In this document: piece after piece, positions 41,871 to 50,215 of the stretch
Layout: each line of letters opens with the position of its first letter
How positions within the stretch are numbered: the stretch's first letter is position 1
DNA from: an uncultured Collinsella sp.
GTDB lineage: Bacteria > Actinomycetota > Coriobacteriia > Coriobacteriales > Coriobacteriaceae
DNA length: 54,704 bases
NCBI GenBank assembly: GCA_934650975.1
Contig: CAKUFW010000004.1
Span: 1 to 54,704, forward strand
Direction of reading: 5' to 3'
Notes under the pieces: model-generated
What the model was told of the DNA's origin: nothing
The model's database searches: none
What the model saw: only the letters and a program-made list of their open reading frames with translations
Position numbers and translations under genes: made by a program

Positions 41871-42248
41871 GTGGAAGACAGCAATATCAAGGCAATGGAG
41901 GGTATCGAGAGTTACCTCAAGCGAAGTGGTTTCATAGTTTTAGATAGGAGCTGGCAACACAGTGACGGCTTCTGTTTCATCGCTGTAGAAAAAGATGAGC
42001 TAGTCTTTATCATCTGTCAGCTCAGCCAGAATAACGGCAAGGGATTCCCCGCGACAGACCTCGATCGGAGCTCCCCCGAGTGCTTGGCAACCGCTTACTT
42101 GGCAGACCATCCCAGTTGTAAGAACTATCCGATTCGATTTGACCTGGTAAATCTACTGATTCTCAACAGCGATAAAGCCTTACTTCGTCATCAGCGCGAT
42201 ACACTTAACGATCCCCAAAGATTCACAAAGGGAAATTTAATTAAATAA
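41871..42248 (+). CDS. Degenerate YraN-like (UPF0102) protein, 125 residues
   Basis: The layout follows the YraN nuclease-like fold: a helix (GIESYLKRSGFIVLDRSWQH), then a strand where YraN has GEIDLIA but this protein has GFCFIAVEKDELVFIICQLS, then YPIRFDLVNLLIL matching the RFDVV strand. The catalytic Asp and the ExK pair are missing, so nuclease activity is unlikely. GTG at 41871 with AAAGGAG 8 bp upstream. It is on the rightward transcript controlled by the XRE operators and ends right at the IS boundary (42249). Genes once following it may have been displaced. Confidence 0.5.
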   Translation: MEDSNIKAMEGIESYLKRSGFIVLDRSWQHSDGFCFIAVEKDELVFIICQLSQNNGKGFPATDLDRSSPECLATAYLADHPSCKNYPIRFDLVNLLILNSDKALLRHQRDTLNDPQRFTKGNLIK

Positions 42249-43410
42249 TCTAACAGTTTAGATAACGGGTGATGCCGCACCTACCCCAAGCCGCGGTAAG
42301 TCGCGTCGGCCATCAGGATATGGCGCACCACCCTTGCGATCGGGCCCCATCTGTCGCGCGCCTGGTTGACCCGGAAGAGGTAGACGTACCAGTCGAGGTA
42401 GGCCTGCAGGTTCCGCGGCGACATCCCCGTGAAGCGCCAGGGGTAGCGCTTGAGCCGGGAGCACAGGTCGTTCAGCATCTCCATCCGCTCCAGGTGGACC
42501 GGGTCGTTGACGCCTGCCCTGTGCGCCTCGCTCTCGAGCCCGCCGTCCCCGACCAGCACGCCGTGGGCCCGCTCGAGGTCGTGGATGAGCAGGGACCCGG
42601 GCGCTATCCTGCCGCCCATGGCCTTCCTCACGCGCGCCGAGCTGGGCTTTCCGTGGCCGCAGACGACCGCGACCGGGTTCTTGTGGATGTCGATGGCGAC
42701 GCAGATGCACAGCTTCTGGCGGGAGAGGCCGCGCTTCCTGGCCTGCCCGTAGCCCTTGGAGAGGTCGGTGTCGTTGACGTAGGTCTCGTCCACCCATGCG
42801 GTGTCGCGCAGCACGATCCGGTCCCGGTGGTCGGACACCGTGGCGAGCACGCGGTGGCGCCACTCGAAGGCCGTCTTGTGGGTGACGCCGCACGGCTCGG
42901 CCGCGCACTCGACGGGGACGTTGCGGCGCATGAGCCTGATGAAGGAGACCCAGGTGGCGAGCGGCTTGCGGCAGTGCTCGAGGACGGTGCCGGTGAGGGA
43001 GGTGAGCCTCCTGCCGCAGCAGCGGCAGCGCCACCTCGGGACCCCGGCCGCGGTCGGCCCGTCCCTCCAGGCGCCGTGCGCGCCGCATTCTGGGCACCCC
43101 AGGTCAGCCGGTAGGCCGCGGCGGCCTCGACGAGCGTGCCGACGCCGACCTCGTCGCGGCAGCGCCTCTCGTCGACGGCCTCTCTGGGCAGCAGGAACTC
43201 GTCGGCGGCCAGGCCCGCCACGAGTGCCCCAAAGGGATTCGCTCCTTCCATATGGATCTGTCCCATCCGCCCTAACGCCCACCCGGAGTGGCTGTCGCCA
43301 AACAAAGATCCGGGTGGGCGTTCGGGCAAATTCTATGTTTGGCTGGGAAGAGCATGGCATTCGGGGACCCTCCGCTCCCCGAATCATCACCTGTTATCTA
43401 AACTGTTAGA
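42249..43410 (-). mobile_element. IS1595-like insertion sequence
   Basis: TCTAACAGTTTAGATAACGG at 42249 and its inverted copy ending 43410 form 26-bp terminal repeats (42249-42274 and 43385-43410) with one mismatch. GC is far higher than the neighbouring genes. Within it AACGCCCACCCGGA at 43274-43287 pairs with 43309-43322. No 8-bp target duplication is seen, so one flank may have been lost. Confidence 0.8.
42281..43251 (-). pseudogene. IS1595-family transposase, frameshifted
   Basis: From ATG 43251 (MEGANPFGALVAGLAADEFL) the frame runs to a GGGG run (43097-43100 on the plus strand as CCCC). Beyond it only the neighbouring frame is meaningful: CPECGAHGAWRDG and WRCRCCGRRLTSLTGTVLEH form the N-terminal zinc ribbon, then DDE-type motifs WVDETYV, LIHDLERAHG and NLQAYLDWYVYLFRVNQ. 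One extra G would restore a single frame of about 325 codons. So it is either inactivated by a single-base deletion or expressed by -1 slippage. Confidence 0.75.
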
Positions 43411-43599
43411 TTTGCGATACAAATAAACCGCTCTTCGGCGGCTTACGTGTTCGTTCAGCTGCGCTATGCCGTGGGCATAGATTCTGCTATTGTCGCAACT
43501 GGCTGGCAGGGTGCGACCCCTATCAATGTAATGCCGGATGTTATTGGTGGGCACATAAGAACCATTCTTATCAGTGATATAGTGTCGGATGTATTGCAT
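43411..43599 (-). pseudogene. Gene fragment cut by the insertion sequence
   Basis: From ATG 43599 the frame reads MQYIRHYITDKNGSYVPTNN and continues sensibly (LNEHVSRRRAVYLYRK) until it runs into the IS end at 43410. No continuation is seen on the far side of the IS. It overlaps the spacer before the restriction gene on the opposite strand. Family unknown. Confidence 0.35.
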
Positions 43600-43657
43600 T
43601 TCGCATGAATTGTGCATTTTGCAACAATGTAACGATAGCAACGTCGATCGGAACGCA

Positions 43658-44533
43658 ATGAATAAGACTGATTTGCTCAATTTAATTCGCAATGAAGCTG
43701 ATGAAATCCTTATTGATATCAGCAATATTCGTAATGAAAAAAGGAAAGCAGCTGAATTCAACAAGCGGATTGTTAAAAAAAGGGACACTAGGCTTAGCCA
43801 GACGGCAGAAGGGCAATCGGACCCTCAAAAACTGCTCGATTGTCTACTACTGACATCATACGCATATTATGTAGTAATGCTTGAATACAGGAATGCAATC
43901 TGGAAATACGACTACATGGCATTTTCGAGGCGCATTGGCGAATTATGGGAACCGTTCTGTAAAATTGCTTTTGCCCATCCCTTGAATAGCCTGTCTTTTT
44001 TCGAGCCTCCTTCATTTACTGAAATACAAGATTCTATGCAGTCTGAAACTAAAGAATTCATCATCAAACTTGAGATTCCTGAAGAACAAAAAAGAGATCT
44101 TTCGGATTACTATCTTGTTGCTTGGGACATGATTGATAGCAGTAACATAAACATGTCTCTAGACATGCATTTCAAACAAAATGGCAGGTTCTATAACGTT
44201 GATTTCAAGAGCGGTTTTTCAAGCAACGAAAAAGGTAATACGAATCGCCTGCTCCAGGTAGCAGGCATTTACGCCGCCCTTTCCAACAAATATGAGTGTC
44301 TGATATTCGTCAGGCAGCCTGAAGACGAGAACAATCACTATCTCCAAACGCTGAAGAATTCACCACATTGGCAAGTCTTTTGCGCCGAAGATGCCTATTC
44401 CAAGATGAAGGAATTTACGGGGTTTGACTTGAAAAAATGGATGGTCCTGAACATCGATTGGATGGGAGACTTTTCTAAAGAATTCGCAGACTACATTCTC
44501 GATAACGACTTAACCAAATATCTCACTTGGTAG
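43658..44533 (+). CDS. Type II restriction endonuclease, PD-(D/E)XK type
   Basis: 291 residues. A helical N-terminus (NKTDLLNLIRNEADEILIDI) is followed by a nuclease core with LDMHFKQNGRFYNVDFKSGF, where D...VDFK fits the PD-(D/E)XK site. It is encoded 9 bp before a DNA methyltransferase on the same strand, the usual arrangement of a restriction-modification pair. Specificity is unknown. ATG at 43658 is preferred over 43589 because the protein fold starts there. GC is much lower (roughly 40 percent) than the core genome, pointing to horizontal transfer. Confidence 0.7.
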   Translation: MNKTDLLNLIRNEADEILIDISNIRNEKRKAAEFNKRIVKKRDTRLSQTAEGQSDPQKLLDCLLLTSYAYYVVMLEYRNAIWKYDYMAFSRRIGELWEPFCKIAFAHPLNSLSFFEPPSFTEIQDSMQSETKEFIIKLEIPEEQKRDLSDYYLVAWDMIDSSNINMSLDMHFKQNGRFYNVDFKSGFSSNEKGNTNRLLQVAGIYAALSNKYECLIFVRQPEDENNHYLQTLKNSPHWQVFCAEDAYSKMKEFTGFDLKKWMVLNIDWMGDFSKEFADYILDNDLTKYLTW

Positions 44534-44542
44534 GACGATAAA

Positions 44543-46021
44543 ATGGCAGATAAATTTCAAGCCTATTATACAAATGACTGTGAAATAACTGACTACATGG
44601 TCAGAATGCTTGATATAGAATCAGGCGACAGAATACTGGAACCTTGCGGAGGAGCTGGAGCATTCATCGATGCAATTATGCGAAACTGCGGTTCTCCTCG
44701 AATTGATACATGCGACATTGATCCCAATGCAGTTGGGAAGCTTCAGGAAAAGTATGGAGACAACAAGGCGATCTCCGTCAGGCAGGCCGACGTCCTGTTT
44801 GACGATTTTTTTGATCGAGTCGCAAAATCGCCGATATACGACAAAATCATAGGAAACCCTCCTTATGGAGCGTGGCAAGATTACGACAGGCGCGCAGAGT
44901 TAAAGAAAAAGTTTCCAGAATTATATGTGAAAGAAACCTATACTCTCTTTTTGTACAGGTGTCTCTCTTTGCTTCGGGATGGAGGAAAGCTGTGTTTCAT
45001 CATCCCCGATACATTTTTGTTCTTGCACATGCATGAGTATTTACGACGGTTTATCTTAGAAAACACCCAGATAAACGAAATACTGATTTTCCCGAGCAAA
45101 CTATTTCCCGAAGTATCTTTCGGCTATAGCAATCTCTGCATCATAACCCTGACTAAATACGATAAAGACAGCGCTTTGAACAATACGATCGACATCTATA
45201 AGGGATTTAGACATACCTCCGAATTTCATGGGTCTTTCGATTTGCCGCATATCTCTTCCTTTCATCTCAGACAGGCAAATATCCTGCGCGGTGAAAGCTG
45301 TTCTTTTATCCTGAGTGACAATTTGATTTTTGAGGTCATCAACTCAAAACTCGAAAAGCTGGGCGATATTGCAAACTGTGCGACAGGAATTTACACAGGT
45401 GACAACAAGCGTTTCATTAGAAAACTGAACGAAGCAACCCGTAATGGAAAAGGCTATTCCGTAGTAAATCCTGCCTGCATTTGCGGCAATTGGAACAGCA
45501 TCCAACCTATCGAAGGAACAAATTGCTATATCTCATTTGCAAAAGGAGCAAGCAAAACAAAGTATGTCCAATTGGAGGATGAGTGGTATATCGATTGGGG
45601 AGTTGAAGCCCAGCGACATTATAAAAATGACAAAAAGGCACGATTCCAAAATAGCGAGTATTACTTTAAAAAGGGCATTGGCATTCCCATGGTCAAGAGT
45701 AAAGTCGTAAAAGCTGTTTTAATGTCTAATCGGGTGTTCGATCAGAGCATAGTCGGCATTTTCCCCAATAAAGAGGAGTATGTTATCCCTTTATTAGGCA
45801 TTCTTAACTCAGACACAGCGAATCAGCTAATTCATGCTATTAACCCGACGGCAAATAACTCTTCTAATTATCTAAAGCGCATACCTATTCCGCCAATTGA
45901 TGGCGAATGGGCCAGGCGCCTATCTAAGGCTGTCGTCGAGATGGTCTCTAATCCCAGAAACAGTGCACTTCAAGCGGAAATAGACAGGATGGTGTATGAG
46001 GCTTACATAGCCGCACTATAA
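44543..46021 (+). CDS. N6-adenine DNA methyltransferase, TaqI-like
   Basis: 492 residues. SAM-binding motif I is ILEPCGGAGAFIDAI, motif II DTCDIDPNAVGKL, and the catalytic NPPY is in IIGNPPYGAWQDY. The C-terminal 200 residues are a target-recognition region ending with LNSDTANQLIHAINPTANNS. It methylates the site cut by the neighbouring endonuclease and so protects host DNA. GC is low, as for its partner. It lies downstream of the IS. Confidence 0.9.
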   Translation: MADKFQAYYTNDCEITDYMVRMLDIESGDRILEPCGGAGAFIDAIMRNCGSPRIDTCDIDPNAVGKLQEKYGDNKAISVRQADVLFDDFFDRVAKSPIYDKIIGNPPYGAWQDYDRRAELKKKFPELYVKETYTLFLYRCLSLLRDGGKLCFIIPDTFLFLHMHEYLRRFILENTQINEILIFPSKLFPEVSFGYSNLCIITLTKYDKDSALNNTIDIYKGFRHTSEFHGSFDLPHISSFHLRQANILRGESCSFILSDNLIFEVINSKLEKLGDIANCATGIYTGDNKRFIRKLNEATRNGKGYSVVNPACICGNWNSIQPIEGTNCYISFAKGASKTKYVQLEDEWYIDWGVEAQRHYKNDKKARFQNSEYYFKKGIGIPMVKSKVVKAVLMSNRVFDQSIVGIFPNKEEYVIPLLGILNSDTANQLIHAINPTANNSSNYLKRIPIPPIDGEWARRLSKAVVEMVSNPRNSALQAEIDRMVYEAYIAAL

Positions 46022-46044
46022 CCTTGTAAGGAAGGTCATCTACG

Positions 46045-46254
46045 ATGGGCTACAAGGAACTGATTAAGAGTGGAGCCGATGTGACCGATATTCAGCAGTA
46101 CCTGGTAGATGGCGAAATGACTGCCATCACCATCCGTGTCCCGAAGAATCTTCGAGACAGCGCCAAAGAGGTCGCGGAACTCCATGGCATGAGCTTCAGC
46201 ACGTTGATTCGCAAATGCATGATCGACGAGCTTTCGAAAATCGAGAAGGGCTAA
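46045..46254 (+). CDS. Ribbon-helix-helix small protein, antitoxin-like
   Basis: 69 residues. TAITIRVPKNLRDSAKEVAE followed by LHGMSFSTLIRKCMIDEL matches the ribbon-helix-helix DNA-binding fold of CopG/antitoxin proteins. GGAAGG lies 9 bp before the ATG. It follows the methyltransferase by 23 bp and may regulate that operon. The adjacent 43-codon frame could be its partner. Confidence 0.7.
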   Translation: MGYKELIKSGADVTDIQQYLVDGEMTAITIRVPKNLRDSAKEVAELHGMSFSTLIRKCMIDELSKIEKG

Positions 46255-46255
46255 C

Positions 46256-46387
46256 ATGGCCGACATCACAAAACTCGAGAAGAGGCTCGGCGGCAAGATC
46301 CATGCCGACGCAATCATAGGCAGGATCGTTCGCAACGCGGTCTGGGTTGACATGGGCGAGACCAACATGCGGCAGCGCCGCGGATAG
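46256..46387 (+). CDS. 43-residue partner of the ribbon-helix-helix gene, possibly a remnant
   Basis: Starts 1 bp after the preceding stop: MADITKLEKRLGGKIHADAI, ending METNMRQRRG-like. Too short for a known toxin; it may be the start of a decayed partner gene. After it, CACCGGG (46405) and CCCGGTG (46424) can form a weak hairpin. Otherwise 46388-46528 shows nothing. Confidence 0.4.
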   Translation: MADITKLEKRLGGKIHADAIIGRIVRNAVWVDMGETNMRQRRG

Positions 46388-46528
46388 GCCGGTAGCACAA
46401 AAAGCACCGGGGCCGGTGTCGGTCCCGGTGTCCAAGCGCAATATCGGCAGAGCCGTTTCGCAATATTCAGCAGTGCTCAACGAGCAAATACTCACTACCC
46501 CATGTTTTAGGGCAGCAATGCGCATCCC

Positions 46529-46984
46529 TTAACCCCTACCTTCGATCTTATGAGGCTCTGGTTGAAGCGTCGTTATATGGTTCAATGCACACAGCAGCAC
46601 GGTTCTATCACGCTCAAAGCAAAATCGAAACCACGCGTATGCTCCCAGGATAACCAGAAATATGGCCAGAAGAGCCACCGCGATCTCGACCGGCAACGTA
46701 GACAAATACGCTCCGACTGCAAGAGAGATAATCAAACCTATCAGGTTAAGGGCCCAGCTCGTATAATGCGTCCCGGCAACCGCCTGTTCAATTATTTCAC
46801 ATTTCTTTTCCAGGCTAATGTCCTCGCCAGCCTCACCGAGAGAAAAGTCCGTTCCCGAAATTAAATCGAGCAATTCCGCCTCGCTGTAGTCGCTCTTCTT
46901 GAATCTTTTAATAAAGAAGCCGGCAGGACCAAAACCATAGACCCGGTCTTTTTTACGAAATAGTTCCTTATAGGCGATTCCCAT
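46529..46984 (-). CDS. Small two-helix membrane protein
   Basis: 151 residues. A soluble N-terminal part (RFKKSDYSEAELLDLISGTD) precedes two adjacent membrane helices (ALNLIGLIISLAVGAYL, IAVALLAIFLVILGAYAWF). No family recognised. AAGGAG precedes the ATG. It is convergent with the ribbon-helix-helix gene and lies beside a minus-strand cluster with a T4CP-like ATPase. Confidence 0.65.
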   Translation of the reverse strand: MGIAYKELFRKKDRVYGFGPAGFFIKRFKKSDYSEAELLDLISGTDFSLGEAGEDISLEKKCEIIEQAVAGTHYTSWALNLIGLIISLAVGAYLSTLPVEIAVALLAIFLVILGAYAWFRFCFERDRTVLLCALNHITTLQPEPHKIEGRG

Positions 46985-47017
46985 TGTTAGCTCCTTAAAG
47001 CACTAATTCCATTTACG

Positions 47018-47905
47018 CTACCGTTCTATCATTTCGTCCGGACAGATTTTCAGCGGCCTGTCGATATCCATTCGCATGGATACCCCGTTCAGTAAGTCCT
47101 CGTCAAATTGCTCGTTGCGCCTCTCATACCCTCGCTTGAGCTTCCTCCCAAGCTCCGTGGCATTGCGTTTCGTCTCCCTAGCAAACAAGTCATCGATAGC
47201 CCTGTCGATTCGCACGCAAGTCTCGAAATGCTCGTCCTTCCAGGGCAGATCGAGCCCCAGGATCGTATCCCAATAGCCGCCGAGCTTTGCGTTGATTACT
47301 TCCTCGGGATACAGCACGTCTTGGCGAACACCTTCGATCACCTCATCCTCGTCCATGCCACAGGCCGCATCGTCCTTCTTGAGACACTTGCGCAGCTCCT
47401 TTTGCTCGCGGATGCGATGCAGCGCGCTGGCGCACACCACAGCCAAAAAGCGATAACGTTCGCATAGGTCCCATTCGCCGCCGAGCCATACCCGGTAGCC
47501 CAGAATGACGCTTGCAGGTTCCTCATTGAGCAGGAACAATTCCCACGGATACACTTCGGCGCACACGTCCTCCCCTGGCCTTTGGGCGCAACCGCGCGTA
47601 AAGGCGCACGGCTCCACGTCGTAACAGCCAAAGCTGTGGCCCGCATCGCGACGATTGATGACATGCTTGGGCAGCAGGACAATCTTGTCACTGGGCTCGG
47701 GGTCGATCTTCCGCAGCTTTTTGACCTTGCGGCGAGCGCGCTTTAGGCTGCGCTCGATATCGCCACGGCCACGGCCGTCCGGCTTGCCGCCGTATCGCAG
47801 GGCAACCTCGCGCGCCAGGATCTTTGTATCCGCAGCGCACAGCAGATCGCTCACGGTGGGCAGATCTTCCCACTCAATGCCGTCGACATCCCAAATCCTG
47901 CTCAT
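47018..47905 (-). CDS. Hypothetical protein of the ClpP/TraG cluster
   Basis: 295 residues, soluble and highly charged, with no recognised domain. Begins MSRIWDVDGIEWEDLPTVSD, contains a basic segment (SLKRARRKVKKLRK) and several Cys (GCYDVEPCAFTRGCAQRPG) that might bind metal. AAAGAGG precedes the ATG. It is the last of four minus-strand genes (51133 to 47018); shared orientation and small gaps suggest co-transcription. Confidence 0.6.
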   Translation of the reverse strand: MSRIWDVDGIEWEDLPTVSDLLCAADTKILAREVALRYGGKPDGRGRGDIERSLKRARRKVKKLRKIDPEPSDKIVLLPKHVINRRDAGHSFGCYDVEPCAFTRGCAQRPGEDVCAEVYPWELFLLNEEPASVILGYRVWLGGEWDLCERYRFLAVVCASALHRIREQKELRKCLKKDDAACGMDEDEVIEGVRQDVLYPEEVINAKLGGYWDTILGLDLPWKDEHFETCVRIDRAIDDLFARETKRNATELGRKLKRGYERRNEQFDEDLLNGVSMRMDIDRPLKICPDEMIER

Positions 47906-47979
47906 GTTTAACCTCTTTCTGGCTGTGAAACTAAGTGCTCGTTCGCCCTGCTCAACGTGGTTGTAAGGTATAGACCTTG

Positions 47980-48582
47980 TTAGAGCGCCTTCTTGCTAGG
48001 CGCAATAATCTCGTCCACCAGGCCCAGCTCCAGGGCGCGTTTGGCGTTGCACCAGCAGTCACGTTCGGTGAGCTCGTGGAACTCCTGGGCGCTCAGGTTG
48101 CCGTGCTCGGCCAGAAGCTCGTCCAGCTCGGCGCGCATGGCCGCCGTGTGCTGTGCTGCGATCTCGATATCGGTCTGCTGCGCCATACCCGTGCCGCCCA
48201 TCAGCTGGTGAATGAGCACCTGCGTGTGGCGGTACACCTGGCGGCGGTCGCCGCAGGCCAGGATCACCGCGGCCATCGAGGCCACGACGCCCTCGCCCAC
48301 CGTGATCACGGGGCAGTCGAGCGACTGCATGGTGTCGATGAGCGCAAGCCCCGCCGTAACGCTGCCGCCCGGGCTGTTGATGATAAGGGTGATGGGCTCG
48401 GTCGCACTTTGATGCTCCAGTACCAGCATGGACTTAATGAGGCCGTTGCAGGTCACGTCGTTGACTTCGCCCTCCAGCAGCAGCACGCGGCTGTTGAGCA
48501 GCTCGCTTGCCATATCGACGGCGGCAACGCGGCCGTCCTTGGACTTCTTGATGATGCTGGGCTCACGGTACATAACGGACAT
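47980..48582 (-). CDS. clpP: ClpP-like serine protease
   Basis: 200 residues. Catalytic Ser lies in GEGVVASMAAVILACG, His in HTQVLIHQLMGG and Asp in LTERDCWCNAKRALELG, so the triad is complete. SPGGSVTAGLAL is the oxyanion-hole strand. The protein resembles ClpP rather than SppA. Cellular ClpP works with ClpX or ClpC ATPases in protein degradation; no such ATPase is adjacent. Unusual context next to a T4CP-like ATPase suggests an accessory copy on a mobile element. Site: GGAAAGGAA before the ATG. Confidence 0.9.
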   Translation of the reverse strand: MSVMYREPSIIKKSKDGRVAAVDMASELLNSRVLLLEGEVNDVTCNGLIKSMLVLEHQSATEPITLIINSPGGSVTAGLALIDTMQSLDCPVITVGEGVVASMAAVILACGDRRQVYRHTQVLIHQLMGGTGMAQQTDIEIAAQHTAAMRAELDELLAEHGNLSAQEFHELTERDCWCNAKRALELGLVDEIIAPSKKAL

Positions 48583-48693
48583 GGTAATTCCTTTCCGAAC
48601 GGATTAGGTAAGGGACAAATAGGGCAGCACGCCTCATGGCAAACGGAGGCCGTGCGGCCAAAATACAGGACAGAACGCGCGAAGCTGCTGGGG

Positions 48694-50178
48694 CTAATCC
48701 CTCAGCCACTTAGCCGCATTGGGATGGTCTTTGCAAAAATACTTCTTGGCTCGGAAGGGGCGCATTCCGGTCACTTTGACCAGGCAATCGGTGCGCGGCA
48801 TAAGCCCCACCTCGCCCGGGGTCATGACGTAGCCGCGCGCATCAACGGCAGTGAGCTCGGCGCCCACGTAGTTGGTGCCCAAAACCGATTCACCGCACAA
48901 ATCGCTTATGTAGCGCTGGGTCTCGATGTTGCTGCCGCCGCCCATATAGACCACGCTGTCGCAGTTATCCAAGATGGTGCGCGCGGCGGACTTGCCGTAC
49001 ACGCCGTCGAGCTGGCCCAGCGACTGCGCGCACATCAAAAAGCTAATACCGCGGCTGCGCACGGTCGCAATACTGCGCTCAAAATCGGGAATGCGCCCCA
49101 CATTGGGAAACTCATCGAGCACAAACTGCACGCGGCGCTGTAAATGTCCGGTGGGGCTGGCGTCGGCGCGGCGCTGGGCCAGGTTAAACAGCTGCTTAAG
49201 GGCAACGTTCGCAAGCCACGCATTGGTCGAGTCGTTGTCGCTCACCTTAAGGTCGATCACACGCTTGCCCCCATCAATACGATCGAGCCGCATCTCGTCT
49301 TTCTCAAAGACGCGCATGAGCTGAGGAGTCTTAAGCCGCGAGATGGTCGCATTAAGCGTAATCAGAATGCTCTTGAGTGTCCTGTCAGCTGCACCTCGAA
49401 AATCGCGATACTGCTCAACGCCATACAGATCTGCTTCCGCCGACCCATACTTATCGAGAAACTCCTTGGACTCCACCTCTTCCACAAGGTAATCCAACGG
49501 GAATCGTCCCTCGCCATCCCCCGTAACCTTGATGAGCGCCGCGAGCTTAAAGACGTTGTTCATCTTAAGGTAGCGGCGCGGGGCATTGGGGTCCTCGCCC
49601 GGCGCAAACGTGCCGGCAAGGGTCTCCAAGAGAAACAGAATTCCAACAATCGCTCGAAGCAACAGGTCGCTCGCGTCATTCCAAAACGGATCATACCTAA
49701 GGCTACGACCGTCAGGATCGACCCCCTCCATGATTGCCGTCACTGTGGTGGGAATATCCTCGACATTCATCACATAGCGCAGGGGATCATACCCGGCCGA
49801 CTGCTCGGGATTAACAGTGTCGAGCACCGTTACCTCGTAGCCGTCCTCTTCGAAGCCTTTCCCCGTACGGCGCAGCAGCTCGCCCTTGGTGTCCGTGACC
49901 ACATAGCAGCACTCGTGGTGATTGAGCAGGTTGGGCAAAACAAAACTAGCCGTCTTGCCGCTACCAGTGCCGCCAAAGGCAAAGACATTGTTGGACACGC
50001 TGGTCTCCCAATGCTTGTCGTCCTCGTAGAAAGCCACCGTGGCACCTTGCGCCAAGATCACATCGCGCTGCTCATTGCCAGACGACAGCGCCTGCATTTC
50101 CTCCTTGGTCGCCCACTTCTTGGTCTGATACTCCGTTTGCTGCGCGGCCTCGTAGCCGAACATCTTGATGACTGGCAT
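48694..50178 (-). CDS. VirD4/TraG-like coupling ATPase without membrane anchor
   Basis: 494 residues. Walker A is AFGGTGSGKTASFVLPNLL, with TDTKGELLR next to it, and Walker B is VQFVLDEFPNVGRIP; FLMCAQSLGQLDGVYG also fits TraG/VirD4 type IV coupling proteins. These normally carry two N-terminal membrane helices; here the protein starts at the soluble domain. ATG at 50178 follows AAAGGGG by 7 bp. It may work without an anchor or depend on another protein. With ClpP and two unknown genes on the same strand, it might belong to a decayed conjugative element or a defence unit using a coupling-like ATPase. Confidence 0.8.
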   Translation of the reverse strand: MPVIKMFGYEAAQQTEYQTKKWATKEEMQALSSGNEQRDVILAQGATVAFYEDDKHWETSVSNNVFAFGGTGSGKTASFVLPNLLNHHECCYVVTDTKGELLRRTGKGFEEDGYEVTVLDTVNPEQSAGYDPLRYVMNVEDIPTTVTAIMEGVDPDGRSLRYDPFWNDASDLLLRAIVGILFLLETLAGTFAPGEDPNAPRRYLKMNNVFKLAALIKVTGDGEGRFPLDYLVEEVESKEFLDKYGSAEADLYGVEQYRDFRGAADRTLKSILITLNATISRLKTPQLMRVFEKDEMRLDRIDGGKRVIDLKVSDNDSTNAWLANVALKQLFNLAQRRADASPTGHLQRRVQFVLDEFPNVGRIPDFERSIATVRSRGISFLMCAQSLGQLDGVYGKSAARTILDNCDSVVYMGGGSNIETQRYISDLCGESVLGTNYVGAELTAVDARGYVMTPGEVGLMPRTDCLVKVTGMRPFRAKKYFCKDHPNAAKWLRD

Positions 50179-50215
50179 GGCATGGCCCCTTTCTTGTCCG
50201 TGGTGTTGGTGGTTG

